Part shown: one piece after another, positions 46,536-55,874 of the stretch
How positions within the stretch are numbered: position 1 is the stretch's first letter
Layout: each line of letters begins with the position of its first letter
Program-made: the position numbers and the translations under genes
Notes under the pieces: generated by a model
The model's database searches: none
Told to the model about the DNA's origin: nothing
The model's input: the letters and a program-made list of their open reading frames with translations, nothing else
Source: Eutrophocola sp964503965
GTDB taxonomy: Bacteria; Pseudomonadota; Gammaproteobacteria; Pseudomonadales; Pseudohongiellaceae
NCBI GenBank assembly: GCA_964503965.1
Contig: CAZDCK010000008.1
Span: 1 to 64,000, forward strand
DNA: 64,000 nucleotides
Direction: 5' to 3'

Positions 46536-47864
46536 ATGGCATTTCGGCATCATTTCACAATATTAATATGCATCCTTATGCTGGTATCCTGGTCCTCCCG
46601 GGCACAGGACAACGGATTGGCTCTAGTCGGCGGATTACTGATTGATGGCAGCGGCGGGGATCCACTGCGAAACAGTATTGTGCTGGTTAAAAATGGCAGA
46701 GTCGAAGCTGTTGGCAGTATTGGCAGACTTCCTGTGTCGGATAATTATGAAATCATCTCCACGGAAGGCATGACTGTCATGCCCGGACTATGGGACCCCC
46801 ATGTACACCTGCTCTATGGCAATCATCCAGACATGGCTTACTGGCTGGATACCTATGCAGACCGATTTGCCGAACACACCATCCCGGCATCTGCAAACCA
46901 GTTCCTCATGGCTGGCGTGACCAGCGTCCGGGATCTGGCAGTGAATACAAACGATATTTTCCAGGTGAAAGAGCAGATTGAGTCTGGACTCCTACCCGGA
47001 CCAACCATCTACACTGCCGGAGCTGCCCTGCTCCCGGCAGGTACTCCTTTTGACTGGCCCCATGTCACACCGGTTGAGAATCCTCGCGATGCTGTTCGTA
47101 AAACCCGGCGCCTGATCAACGCGGGTGTGGATTTTATCAAGGTATTTGAAGCCAATGCGGATTTCCAGGAAGAACTGAATGCAATTGTGGAAACAGCCCA
47201 TGCAGCCGGCGTACGCGTAACTGCCCATGGCAGAATTGATGAGGAGATTCGTGTCGCACTAATCGCAGGTGTGGATGAAATACAGCACATTGGTATTTCC
47301 ACCCCGACCTATCCGGTGGATATACTCGAAATGATTGAGGAACGCATTTCTGCAGGGACTCCCCTCTACTGGAACCCGACCGTCGGGGTGACACTTAATG
47401 CGGATGAACTAGCAGCCGATCCGGAATGGCTGGATGATCCTAAGAATTTTGCAGGCCTGCCGGATGACATTGAACTGGATATTCGACGGGCAATTGCCAA
47501 CCAGCAGTTCACACCACAACCTGGGACGGCCTCAGATACGATCAAGCGAAAACTCCAGAGTCTTAGTGAACGGGGCGTTATTTTCACCTTTGGAAGTGAC
47601 CAGGGGGCTTTTGGGGTCCCCGCCAGCGAGGCAACCTGGCGCGAACTGGAAGCGTGGGTATTCGAACTCGGTATGGACCCACTTGTTGCCCTCAAATGGG
47701 CTTCAGCTGACTCTGCCGCCTATATGGGGGTCGCTGATGAAGTTGGCACGATCACCCCCGGGAAGATTGCAGATATTATTACCGTGAAAGGCAGTCCTTT
47801 ACGTCATTTCAGCACATTGCGGGAACCGGCCATGGTGTTCAAAAATGGGCTGCGTTACAAATAG
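46536..47864 (+). CDS. Exported amidohydrolase (imidazolonepropionase-like)
   Basis: A 442-residue protein with a signal peptide (ends near SSRAQ). Amidohydrolase metal motifs are complete: MPGLWDPHVHLLYG (HxH), FIKVFEAN (candidate carbamylated Lys), VTAHGRIDEE (His), EIQHIG (His) and TFGSDQGAFG (Asp). Related to imidazolonepropionase and peptidase M38-type periplasmic hydrolases; the substrate could be a dipeptide, lactam or xenobiotic. C-terminal ITPGKIADIITVKGSP belongs to the urease-like beta domain. Confidence 0.9.
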   Translation: MAFRHHFTILICILMLVSWSSRAQDNGLALVGGLLIDGSGGDPLRNSIVLVKNGRVEAVGSIGRLPVSDNYEIISTEGMTVMPGLWDPHVHLLYGNHPDMAYWLDTYADRFAEHTIPASANQFLMAGVTSVRDLAVNTNDIFQVKEQIESGLLPGPTIYTAGAALLPAGTPFDWPHVTPVENPRDAVRKTRRLINAGVDFIKVFEANADFQEELNAIVETAHAAGVRVTAHGRIDEEIRVALIAGVDEIQHIGISTPTYPVDILEMIEERISAGTPLYWNPTVGVTLNADELAADPEWLDDPKNFAGLPDDIELDIRRAIANQQFTPQPGTASDTIKRKLQSLSERGVIFTFGSDQGAFGVPASEATWRELEAWVFELGMDPLVALKWASADSAAYMGVADEVGTITPGKIADIITVKGSPLRHFSTLREPAMVFKNGLRYK

Positions 47865-47904
47865 GTTGTCGGTAATTGTAAAGGCTTTCTTGCTGCCCTA
47901 CTGT

Positions 47905-48291
47905 TCAGATAAGGGCAAACCAGCTAATGGCTGTCTTGTTGACCGCGATTCCCACGATATACACAAAGGTAAATACCGCAAGCAGAAAAGCGATGATCCT
48001 TACAGACTTCGTCTTGCCGCGACTCAACGCAATACCAACAAACAACAGATAGAACATTAGCAGGAAGATTTTCATCGTTAGCCAGCCCTGGGCAAAAAGT
48101 CCGATGTTCAGGACAAACGCCATACTGAATCCACTAAGAAGGAAAACCGTATCAACAAGATGGGGCGTCACCAGGATTAGCTTGTGATTCAACCACTTTG
48201 AATCAATCAGCATGAGGTAGGAACGAAAAAGAAATCCTGTAAAGCTTATCAGTGCGCAGCACATGTGGATTGTTTTAAGAGTCAGGAACAT
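47905..48291 (-). CDS. SirB2-family membrane protein
   Basis: A 128-residue protein with four predicted membrane helices, beginning MFLTLKTIHMCCALISFTGFL and carrying HLVDTVFLLSGFSMAF, the typical SirB2 pattern with conserved His. SirB2 was named as an invasion gene regulator in Salmonella, but its biochemistry is unsettled. It lies on the opposite strand from the amidohydrolase and is transcribed alone. Confidence 0.85.
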   Translation of the reverse strand: MFLTLKTIHMCCALISFTGFLFRSYLMLIDSKWLNHKLILVTPHLVDTVFLLSGFSMAFVLNIGLFAQGWLTMKIFLLMFYLLFVGIALSRGKTKSVRIIAFLLAVFTFVYIVGIAVNKTAISWFALI

Positions 48292-48499
48292 CAGGTACTT
48301 CTTGAAACAGGTTGATGGAGTTTACATCCCGCAGTGGTTGGCATTTATATACCCCACGACAGGTAAACACAGGAAAAGATAAAGGATTAATGTGGAAAGA
48401 GAAAGGCAGAGACTGCTTTTCTCAACGGATAACTGCTTCTTTCCATTATAAGCCACAATTTCTGATCGGTATAAGCCAGAAACTGTCACACCGGAACGG

Positions 48500-49528
48500 T
48501 CAATCTTCAGAAAAAGTGACATCCTGCAGTTCATCGGACATTCCCTGCTCCCAGGTTGACCACCCTGAGTTCATCCCGTAGGGAACCCGTTCAAGTATGG
48601 CTTCAATCTCGTGAATCTGGCCATCATAGACCTTGAAAATCTCGGCAATACCCCATGTCCATGGCTGAACCGGACCAGCAGTTACCTGACGACCAACAGG
48701 TGTAACCCCATGGCGGAATTCCCCCCCCGAATGATCGAAAAAGACAAAGGCATATACCAGCCCTCTTTCTTCATCAACAGCAACAAAACGACGATCACGA
48801 ATGCGGTTAACGAAAAAAATAAGGCCTGACTCGAATTGCTCCAGACAGCTCCACTGGGCGGAATACACTGATGCATCCGAAGGAGAGGGACGCACCTGTC
48901 CTTCAGGTGTTGGCGCATTCGTACTCTGCATGCCATTTTCGAAACGGTTACAGTCATCAGCAAAGGGATAATCCATCAACCCGTCATTTTGCTGCATACC
49001 AACAAAATACATATTGGCCGTTTCCAGCAGGTCCTGCCTGGACATTCGCTTGTCTTCCGGGACGGCTGTATAAAATGCTCTCCGAGGTTTTGTTGCCGCG
49101 ACTCGCTCAGCCGCTGCAGTACTCCTGACTACAAAATGTTCTATTTCACTGATAGCACCGGCTTCAAGACGCAATCGCAGAGCGAGTAACGCTGGAGTCA
49201 ATTGCGCCGGGTCACGATGCTCTTCATAGATATCACCAATAAAGGCTACTTGCTGCGCTGACACATCAGCAACAAATATCCGGTATTCACCCTTGGCTTG
49301 CATGGTTTGCCATAGACCATCCCGTAAATTCAGACGTTGTCCGTTTTCAGTAAAACGGACATCACTCGCGAGATTGATTGCATCAGGATTATTCTCAATA
49401 ACGGCATTCAGATAGCTGTCCACCAGGCTTTCTAGACAATCCCGGTCACAGTCCTGTGCAACTGCAGTAAAAGGCAGCGAGGCCAGAAAATATATAGAGA
49501 AGAAGTATTTTATGATAATCCTGAACAT
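48500..49528 (-). CDS. Exported DUF8021-like protein
   Basis: ATG at 49528 with G-rich ribosome site; 342 residues with a signal peptide (ends near AVAQ). Two parts: N-terminal CDRDCLESLVDSYLNAVIENNP, VRFTENGQRLNLRDGLWQT and GEYRIFVADVSAQQVAFIGDIYEEH, and C-terminal FVNRIRDRRFVAVDEERGLV and FDHSGG. This resembles the DUF8021 family, known mainly from fungi and actinobacteria, as I recall it; function unknown. The CDRDC pair probably forms a disulfide in the periplasm. No co-transcribed neighbour. Confidence 0.6.
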   Translation of the reverse strand: MFRIIIKYFFSIYFLASLPFTAVAQDCDRDCLESLVDSYLNAVIENNPDAINLASDVRFTENGQRLNLRDGLWQTMQAKGEYRIFVADVSAQQVAFIGDIYEEHRDPAQLTPALLALRLRLEAGAISEIEHFVVRSTAAAERVAATKPRRAFYTAVPEDKRMSRQDLLETANMYFVGMQQNDGLMDYPFADDCNRFENGMQSTNAPTPEGQVRPSPSDASVYSAQWSCLEQFESGLIFFVNRIRDRRFVAVDEERGLVYAFVFFDHSGGEFRHGVTPVGRQVTAGPVQPWTWGIAEIFKVYDGQIHEIEAILERVPYGMNSGWSTWEQGMSDELQDVTFSED

Positions 49529-49727
49529 ACAACATACCCCCCGGTTTCTGCAGGATGAACCACTAATCATCAGATTACTTGATTTAACAGCTGAATAACA
49601 GGGACTGCTGCCCGTAGTAATACCAATCCATTCCGGAATATCTTTGGTCTGGGACCAATGTTTTATGATAAATTAGCCTGTTTGAAAATCTTCAAATCAA
49701 TCAAGTTGACCATGGGGAAACAAACCA

Positions 49728-50600
49728 ATGACAAAGACCTGCATGGCGCCGGATCCCAATACCAAAACGCCAGAATTCAAATTGCCAGCTAACGCCACCG
49801 ATGCCCATTGCCACATTTTTGGCCCCGGTGATAAGTACCCCTATTCACCTACACGGACATATACACCACCGGATGCAGGTCTGGATGATTTCAAGAAACT
49901 GCAAAGCATTCTGGGACTCACCCGTGCCGTGCTGGTCAATGCCAGCTGCCATGGAGTCAACAATGATCCTATTCTGGATGCTATCGCACAGAGTGGTGGT
50001 GCATACCGCGGCGTTGCAAATATTAACGATGATTTCACCGAAGCTGATATTGAAAAACTGAATGATGGGGGCTGTCGGGGCTGCCGTTTCAATTTCGTCA
50101 AACATCTTGGCGGTGTTCCCGATATGGAAAAATTCCATAGCATCATCAACAAGATCAAGGGATTTGGCTGGCATGTTGTCCTGCATTTCGATGCCATTGA
50201 TCTGGTTGAATTCCAGGATCTTCTGGACAACCTGCCCGTGCCCTACATCATTGACCATATGGGCCGCGTTCCGACCAAAGACGGCCTGGACCAGGAACCA
50301 TTTAAAATCCTGATGGAATTCGCCCGTCGTGATAACTGCTGGATCAAGGTTTGTGGCGCAGAGCGGATATCTTCGGATGGCCCTCCCTTTACTGATGCCA
50401 TGCCGTTTGCCAAAGCGATAATCGATATTGCATCTGACCGGGTACTATGGGGAACGGATTGGCCACATCCGAACATCAAGCAACACATGCCAAACGATGG
50501 GGACCTGGTCGATCTTATCCCGCTGATGGCTCTTGACAGGGATATTCAGCAGAAACTGTTGGTGGACAACCCACATCGTCTGTATGGGTTTTCCAACTAA
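49728..50600 (+). CDS. Amidohydrolase family 2, LigI-like (2-pyrone-4,6-dicarboxylate hydrolase-type)
   Basis: A 290-residue cytoplasmic TIM-barrel hydrolase. TDAHCHIFGPGDKYPY (HxH), the GCRGCRFNFVKHLGG strand, VLHFDA, DHMGR and WGTDWPHPN (Asp) follow the LigI/amidohydrolase-2 order. LigI opens 2-pyrone-4,6-dicarboxylate in protocatechuate 4,5-cleavage, but relatives act on other lactones. It is 24 bases ahead of an SDR gene, and an aromatic-acid-type transporter lies 5 kb away; a complete aromatic pathway is not seen. Confidence 0.88.
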   Translation: MTKTCMAPDPNTKTPEFKLPANATDAHCHIFGPGDKYPYSPTRTYTPPDAGLDDFKKLQSILGLTRAVLVNASCHGVNNDPILDAIAQSGGAYRGVANINDDFTEADIEKLNDGGCRGCRFNFVKHLGGVPDMEKFHSIINKIKGFGWHVVLHFDAIDLVEFQDLLDNLPVPYIIDHMGRVPTKDGLDQEPFKILMEFARRDNCWIKVCGAERISSDGPPFTDAMPFAKAIIDIASDRVLWGTDWPHPNIKQHMPNDGDLVDLIPLMALDRDIQQKLLVDNPHRLYGFSN

Positions 50601-50624
50601 AGCTATCCAGGCTTAAGGTGTGTT

Positions 50625-51452
50625 ATGGGCAGGACTATTCTGATTACCGGTTCCACTGACGGACTAGGCAAGGAAGTGGCCCGTCGGCTCGCCGTACAGG
50701 GCTGGCATGTGCTCTTGCATGGACGTAATCCTGACAAAGGCAATGCCGTACTGACGGAATTGATTGAGGGCACCGGCAACAGTAACCTGGCATACTTCAA
50801 TGCCGACCTGGCATCATTGGCTGAAGTGAAACAACTTTCAGAATCAGTTGTCTCCTTTACAAAACACCTGGATGTTCTGGTGAACAATGCCGGTATTGGT
50901 CCCCGTACTCCCGATTCCACACCTACGCTCAGCAGGGATGGTGTTGAGTTGTTTTTTGCGGTGAATTATCTGGCCGGGTATCTGCTTACAAGAGAACTTT
51001 TACCGTTACTGAAGGCATCGGCACCCTCCCGCATCATCAACGTGTCCTCGCTGGCCCAGGCCCCTGTCAGGTTTGGTGATGTCATGCTCGAAGAAAATTA
51101 TGATGATGGCTTTGCCTATAGACAGAGCAAGCTGGCCCAGATCCTTCATACGAATGATCTCACTGATCTCCTGACAGGTACCGGTGTCACTGCCAACAGT
51201 CTGCATCCTGCCACCTTGATGAGTACCAAGATGGTATCTGACTCCACGGTACTCCCTGATAGCATGACTACTGTAGAGGATGGTGCGGACGCACTTGAAA
51301 GACTGATCACCAGCGAAGCATTGAAATCCCAAAGCGGGCTTTATTTTGATTCCCTTGACGAAGCACGCGCTGATGATCAGGCTTACGACGCCAATGCCAG
51401 AAGTGAATTAAGACAACTGAGTGAAGAACTGGTCCAGGCGGGGCTGGGCTGA
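50625..51452 (+). CDS. Short-chain dehydrogenase/reductase
   Basis: A 275-residue Rossmann-fold enzyme with TGSTDGLGKEVA (TGxxxGxG), HGRNPDKG (NADP-type basic residue after strand 2), NNAGIG, INVSSLAQ (Ser) and YRQSKLAQI (YxxxK). It resembles the retinol dehydrogenase/WW-oxidoreductase subgroup that reduces hydrophobic aldehydes or ketones. Likely in one transcript with the LigI-like gene and ends at the terminator at 51508. Confidence 0.9.
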   Translation: MGRTILITGSTDGLGKEVARRLAVQGWHVLLHGRNPDKGNAVLTELIEGTGNSNLAYFNADLASLAEVKQLSESVVSFTKHLDVLVNNAGIGPRTPDSTPTLSRDGVELFFAVNYLAGYLLTRELLPLLKASAPSRIINVSSLAQAPVRFGDVMLEENYDDGFAYRQSKLAQILHTNDLTDLLTGTGVTANSLHPATLMSTKMVSDSTVLPDSMTTVEDGADALERLITSEALKSQSGLYFDSLDEARADDQAYDANARSELRQLSEELVQAGLG

Positions 51453-51507
51453 CGATACCGGAATGACACGGCTAAAGGAAATTTCCATCCTGGAAATAAA
51501 TCAGTAC

Positions 51508-51538
51508 AAAAAAGCCCGCTATGAAGCGGGCTTTTTTT
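51508..51538. terminator. Bidirectional terminator
   Basis: Stem AGCCCGCT / AGCGGGCT with loop ATGA, A-run and T-run on either side, between the SDR and DUF6152 genes. Nearly identical to the one after aacS. Confidence 0.88.
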
Positions 51539-51557
51539 ATTACTCTGATGCTCAGAA

Positions 51558-52046
51558 TTACTTCAGTGTGTCTTCTGCCAACGGCTCACTGAAAATATGG
51601 GTAGCCCCTTCTACAGAATCACAGTGCATTCCTGCTGCCGGTGGTGTTCTTTCAGGACATTTAAACAGACCGCCTTCCAGGGCGCCGGCATTCTCACCAT
51701 TGCGAAGGGGATGCAGGCCCATGCTGAATACGGTCCCCTGCGGAAAAGCATTCACTGATATACCCTGACGGGCCATGGCAGCCGAGCCACCCATTTCCAC
51801 GGACCAGATAACAGGCTCTCCATCTTCATCACGCAGGACATTTTTACGCTCTTCGTTCATGGGAGCAAAGAAAATCGCCAGATGATTCGGGGCCGGATCA
51901 ACACGCGTAACCACACCGGTAAAAACACGAACATTCTTCATATCATACATGGCAAAGGAATGATGGGCCTGTGCCGGTGTCCCAATCAGCGCAGCGACCG
52001 CCAATACGGGCACCGCAACTTTGGCTAATTTATTGATAATTCTCAT
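51558..52046 (-). CDS. DUF6152 exported protein
   Basis: A 162-residue protein with a signal peptide ending AQA, after which the mature protein begins HHSFAMYDMKNVRVFTGVV, the hallmark of DUF6152. A beta-rich core (VDPAPNHLAIFF, VIWSVEMGG) follows; this copy has an extra C-terminal part with two cysteines (KCPERTPPAAGMHC). The N-terminal His-His after signal cleavage might bind a metal such as copper. It is 81 bases behind the 463-residue exported protein gene, probably co-transcribed. Confidence 0.85.
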   Translation of the reverse strand: MRIINKLAKVAVPVLAVAALIGTPAQAHHSFAMYDMKNVRVFTGVVTRVDPAPNHLAIFFAPMNEERKNVLRDEDGEPVIWSVEMGGSAAMARQGISVNAFPQGTVFSMGLHPLRNGENAGALEGGLFKCPERTPPAAGMHCDSVEGATHIFSEPLAEDTLK

Positions 52047-52127
52047 ATTTTATTACTCCTTCCCCACCGGCCATGATTCCTTAACCGGTTTTTCATTGTA
52101 GATGTTTACCAGAATACCGTAGTAATC

Positions 52128-53519
52128 TTACTCGAAGCTGAATATGTCCTCTTCTTCGGGCTTATCCATATCCTGCTCAAAATATTCTTCCCAGATCTGG
52201 GCCCATGGACGTCCATACATATCCGGAACATTGTATTCTATCACTTCCCCATGGGAAACGGGGGTTGCATAGCCGTCAATCGGGAAAATTGACTGAATAC
52301 ACTCCACATAGACATAGGGAGTGGCTTCAGGATCATCAAACTCATTCTGTTTCACGTAGTTCCTGACCACACGTACCGGCTCTACCCAGACTTCCGGGTC
52401 ATAGAAGACGGCTTCATGATTCAAGCCAACAAAATTACCCGCTTCATCATAATTCGGTGTATATATTTCAACAGTCTGCATCTGGTTTGAATGCTCCGGT
52501 GCCGAATGATTTTTCCAGGACTGGATATTAGACGTCCAGGTAATCAACGTATCACCATCCCAGAAGCCAATGGTTTCCCCGTACCAGCGCGGCACATCCT
52601 CGCCCAGTCGGGGCACGGCACCATCCATATTGAATTCTCGTCCCACATGGATATTGGTAATAAAGTTCCTCGCCACACCAGCAAGAATCTGGACCATATT
52701 TGGTGTCACCATAATGTAGTGTTCCCACACCGCAAACTCATGGAAACGTCTGGTGAATCCCTCAGGCCAGCAATACTGTGACTGCCACTGGGGAGCATTG
52801 GTATTGCCATGGTGGTAGGCCTCCTGGACGAATCGGGTCTGGTAATCCTCCGTCAACAAGGAAAGAATCGTAGGAACCTGGTTGTAACGCATTTTGTACC
52901 AGTATTCATTGTTGGGCGTCCTCACCGGATGAGTATAAATACCGCTCCATTCACCCGGGACCGTAGCATAGGTATGCTCCGTGGGCCCGCCCCGGCGTTT
53001 CGTCTCTTCCATCAACGCTTCATAATGTTCCTGCGCTGTCTCAAATGGATAGGGGCTGATGATGGATTCTCTGGGATAGTCAGTTTCACAATTCCCCCAT
53101 GGAGCTGTTATGGGCGGATTGGAGCCAAGGATTTCGGATCCGGTAGCATTGGCGCCCCAAAGATCCTCAATGGCGGCTGAAGAATTGCAACGGTAGTAAC
53201 GTGGATCCATCCAGTACTCACGATCAGCATAAAAATCATCGGTAGTGAAGAGGTCACGTTCCAGTGGCTCTACCCCTTCCGGTGGTTCGCCCCCTAGTGT
53301 TCCACCCACAAAAACGCGGGGGGAATTGCGGTTAAAGAAGCCACCCGTGCGACGGAAAGTGGCACCGGTAACCTCATATTCATTTACGTCTTCAAGTAAT
53401 GGCCATCCACGTCCAACACTCTCAAAATCAATCTGTGCTGTCTGCTGGGCCTGTCCACCGGATGTCAGTACCAGTGCGGTGGCAGCAAGGACCAGCTGGC
53501 TTTTTTTTACTACTCGCAT
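52128..53519 (-). CDS. Large exported protein of unknown function linked to DUF6152
   Basis: A 463-residue protein with a signal peptide (MRVVKKSQLVLAATALVLTS, cleavage near GQAQ). I do not recognise a named family. It has aromatic-rich segments (YADREYWMDPRYYRCNS, WYGETIGFWDGDTLITWTSN) and several cysteines, an acidic C-terminus (EEDIFSFE), and a WDGDTL motif like that of small exported lipocalin-like proteins. No membrane segments or lipobox. Its position next to DUF6152 suggests a joint periplasmic role. Confidence 0.7.
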   Translation of the reverse strand: MRVVKKSQLVLAATALVLTSGGQAQQTAQIDFESVGRGWPLLEDVNEYEVTGATFRRTGGFFNRNSPRVFVGGTLGGEPPEGVEPLERDLFTTDDFYADREYWMDPRYYRCNSSAAIEDLWGANATGSEILGSNPPITAPWGNCETDYPRESIISPYPFETAQEHYEALMEETKRRGGPTEHTYATVPGEWSGIYTHPVRTPNNEYWYKMRYNQVPTILSLLTEDYQTRFVQEAYHHGNTNAPQWQSQYCWPEGFTRRFHEFAVWEHYIMVTPNMVQILAGVARNFITNIHVGREFNMDGAVPRLGEDVPRWYGETIGFWDGDTLITWTSNIQSWKNHSAPEHSNQMQTVEIYTPNYDEAGNFVGLNHEAVFYDPEVWVEPVRVVRNYVKQNEFDDPEATPYVYVECIQSIFPIDGYATPVSHGEVIEYNVPDMYGRPWAQIWEEYFEQDMDKPEEEDIFSFE

Positions 53520-53616
53520 GTTTTTCCTCGGCTGATCAATTAAATGACCGGTTGATATCTATAGGCTAAACGACCAAGTATAAATTTCCTGCTGTAAAAA
53601 GACCACCGACAGCCTG

Positions 53617-54378
53617 TTACTGCTTCAGTCGATAACCAGTCTTGAAAATCCAGCTCATGATGCTGATACACACCCCCAGAAAAACCAGTGTCATGATGAT
53701 ACTGACGGTGACATTCACATCCGAGATTTCATAGAAACTCCAGCGAAAACCACTGACAAGATAAACGACAGGATTAAACATTGATACTTTCTGCCAGAAT
53801 TCCGGAAGCATACTGATGGAGTAAAAACTACCTCCCAGGAAGGTCAGGGGCATGACAACGAGCAGCGGGATAATCTGTAGTTTTTCAAAATTGTCTGCCC
53901 AGATTCCTATAACAAATCCGAACATGCTGAATGTCGCTGCCGTTAATATGAGGAAAAGCAGCATCATCAGCGGGTGTTGAATCTGCAAATCAACAAACAT
54001 GGAGGATGTGACCAGGATAATGGTACCAACCATGACAGCCTTCGTTGCTGCTGCCCCAACATATCCCAATACTATTTCAACCGGCGATACAGGAGCAGAT
54101 AGCACTTCATAAATAGTGCCTGTAAAACGGGGAAAATAAATACCAAAAGAAGCATTGGAGATACTTTGTGTGAGCAAGGTCATCATGACAAGGCCCGGCA
54201 CAAGGAATGCACCATAACTGACACCACCAATATCACTCATCCGGGACCCTATAGCGCTCCCGAAAACAACGAAATACAGGGAGGTGGACACAACCGGGGA
54301 AACGATACTTTGGGCAATGGTCCGCCAGGTACGGGCCATTTCGAAGTTGTAGATAGCCTTGATAGCGTAGTAGTTCAT
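53617..54378 (-). CDS. ABC-2 type exporter permease
   Basis: A 253-residue protein with six membrane helices in the ABC-2 arrangement: NFEMARTWRTIAQSIVSPVVSTSLYFVVFGSAIG, then FTGTIYEVLSAPVSPVEIVLGYVGAA (given here in parts) and FLGGSFYSISMLPEFWQKVSMFNP, the loop typical of NodJ/DrrB-type permeases. Its ATG overlaps the ATPase stop as ATGA. The pair is an exporter of unknown substrate. Confidence 0.9.
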   Translation of the reverse strand: MNYYAIKAIYNFEMARTWRTIAQSIVSPVVSTSLYFVVFGSAIGSRMSDIGGVSYGAFLVPGLVMMTLLTQSISNASFGIYFPRFTGTIYEVLSAPVSPVEIVLGYVGAAATKAVMVGTIILVTSSMFVDLQIQHPLMMLLFLILTAATFSMFGFVIGIWADNFEKLQIIPLLVVMPLTFLGGSFYSISMLPEFWQKVSMFNPVVYLVSGFRWSFYEISDVNVTVSIIMTLVFLGVCISIMSWIFKTGYRLKQ

Positions 54379-55295
54379 TTGTTCACCAGGTTGACAAAAA
54401 TTTCCTCGAGGGTGTTCTGACGGGTTTCGAGGTCATGAAATTCGATGGATGCCGCCTCAAGCGCATCCAGCAAAGCGGTTATGTCCGAGCTTTCCTGATG
54501 CGCATCATAGGTATAAACAAGGTCACAGCCCTCGTTTTTCAATTCCAGCTGATAGGAAGAAAGCTTACCCGGTATGCTCGACAATGGCTGGCTTAAATGC
54601 AGTGTCAGGCGCTTTTCCCCAAGCTTTTCCATAAGCGCTGTCTTTTCTTCAACCAGCATGATCTTACCCTTGTTGATGACGCCGATTCTGTCAGCCATCT
54701 CCTCAGCTTCCTCGATGTAATGAGTAGTCAGAATAATTGTGACACCCGATTCTCTCAATTCCCTCACCAGGTCCCACATCTCCTTGCGAAGCTCGACGTC
54801 GACACCAGCAGTAGGTTCATCAAGAAACAGAATTTTCGGCTCATGGGAAAGAGCCTTGCCAATCATTACCCGCCTCTTCATCCCCCCTGAAAGCATCATT
54901 ATCCGGTTATCTTTCTTTTCCCACAGGGAAAGGGATTTGAGCACTTTCTCAAGATGCAGCGGATTTGGAGCCTTGCCAAAAAGCCCCCGTGAAAAAGCCA
55001 GGGTATTGAAGACTGTTTCAAAGGAATCTGTGGTCAGCTCCTGGGGCACCAGGCCAATGTGTGTCCTTGCCTGCCTGTATTCCCTGAGAATGTCATGACC
55101 ATTGACCGTCACTGTCCCTTCAGTGGGACTGACAATACCGCACACGGTACTGATGAGCGTGGTTTTACCTGCACCATTTGGCCCCAGAAGGGCAATGATC
55201 TCTCCCTCCATAATATCCAGGGAGACATTATCCAGCGCCTTGAATCCGGACTCATAGGTTTTGGAAAGGTTTTTAATCGAAATTACCGGTTTCAT
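54375..55295 (-). CDS. ABC exporter ATP-binding protein
   Basis: ATG at 55295 gives 306 residues. Walker A GPNGAGKTT, signature LSGGMKRRV, Walker B ILFLDEPTAGVD and H-loop LTTHYIEEAEEM are intact. A C-terminal extension of about 80 residues is found in NodI/DrrA-type exporter ATPases. Works with the permease encoded directly downstream. Confidence 0.93.
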   Translation of the reverse strand: MKPVISIKNLSKTYESGFKALDNVSLDIMEGEIIALLGPNGAGKTTLISTVCGIVSPTEGTVTVNGHDILREYRQARTHIGLVPQELTTDSFETVFNTLAFSRGLFGKAPNPLHLEKVLKSLSLWEKKDNRIMMLSGGMKRRVMIGKALSHEPKILFLDEPTAGVDVELRKEMWDLVRELRESGVTIILTTHYIEEAEEMADRIGVINKGKIMLVEEKTALMEKLGEKRLTLHLSQPLSSIPGKLSSYQLELKNEGCDLVYTYDAHQESSDITALLDALEAASIEFHDLETRQNTLEEIFVNLVNK

Positions 55296-55408
55296 GTGTT
55301 GCCCGAAGTTCAAGAGACAGCCTGCCAGTATTCAGACTGGTGCAGGACATCCATGCCGATCGTACCGGCTTGAGCCGGTAATCGCACTGTTTATTGGAAA
55401 AGTGATGT

Positions 55409-55759
55409 TTACTGGATTTGGCAGCTTATATCGTCCGGATTGGACATGCAGTACTGCCTGACGAACTGATCTACCACCAGGCAGCTGCCTGCTGCCATCG
55501 CGCTGAATGCGCCGTTATTACCCGATTCCACTAATACGGAATCTTCCGCTGACGTCGATGACATCAGGGGAGCGGCTGCTGTTTTTGCTTCACCCGCCCC
55601 AGCTTGCTGTGCAGTCGTTTGGACATCAGTTTCATCTATTGCTGAAACGGGCCTAACCTCTTCTGCGGCCACGACAGCAACGGGAGCAGCAAGCACCAGT
55701 CCAACTGCCAACAGCAACCTGGCCAGAAATATATCAATTGAGAATTCCAGTTTCATCAT
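55409..55759 (-). CDS. Small exported protein of unknown function
   Basis: A 116-residue protein with a signal peptide (about 1-32). The mature part is Ala/Ser/Glu-rich with a C-terminal SCLVVDQFVRQYCMSNPDDISCQIQ that holds three cysteines. No family recognised. It lies upstream of the ABC exporter genes on the same strand, 114 bases away. Confidence 0.45.
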   Translation of the reverse strand: MMKLEFSIDIFLARLLLAVGLVLAAPVAVVAAEEVRPVSAIDETDVQTTAQQAGAGEAKTAAAPLMSSTSAEDSVLVESGNNGAFSAMAAGSCLVVDQFVRQYCMSNPDDISCQIQ

Positions 55760-55831
55760 ATCCCTATTGTAAAAGGAAGCAGGTGTTCCTGTCTAAACAA
55801 ACTATTCATTGAAAACTGTGCCCTGAAATAA

Positions 55832-55860
55832 AAAAGGCAGGTCAAGTGACCTGCCTTTTC
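55832..55860 (-). terminator. Terminator after the MFS gene
   Basis: Thirteen-base inverted repeat AAAAGGCAGGTCA / TGACCTGCCTTTT with a two-base centre. A- and T-runs form part of the stem. Confidence 0.75.
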
Positions 55861-55874
55861 AGGGCAACTGCAGA

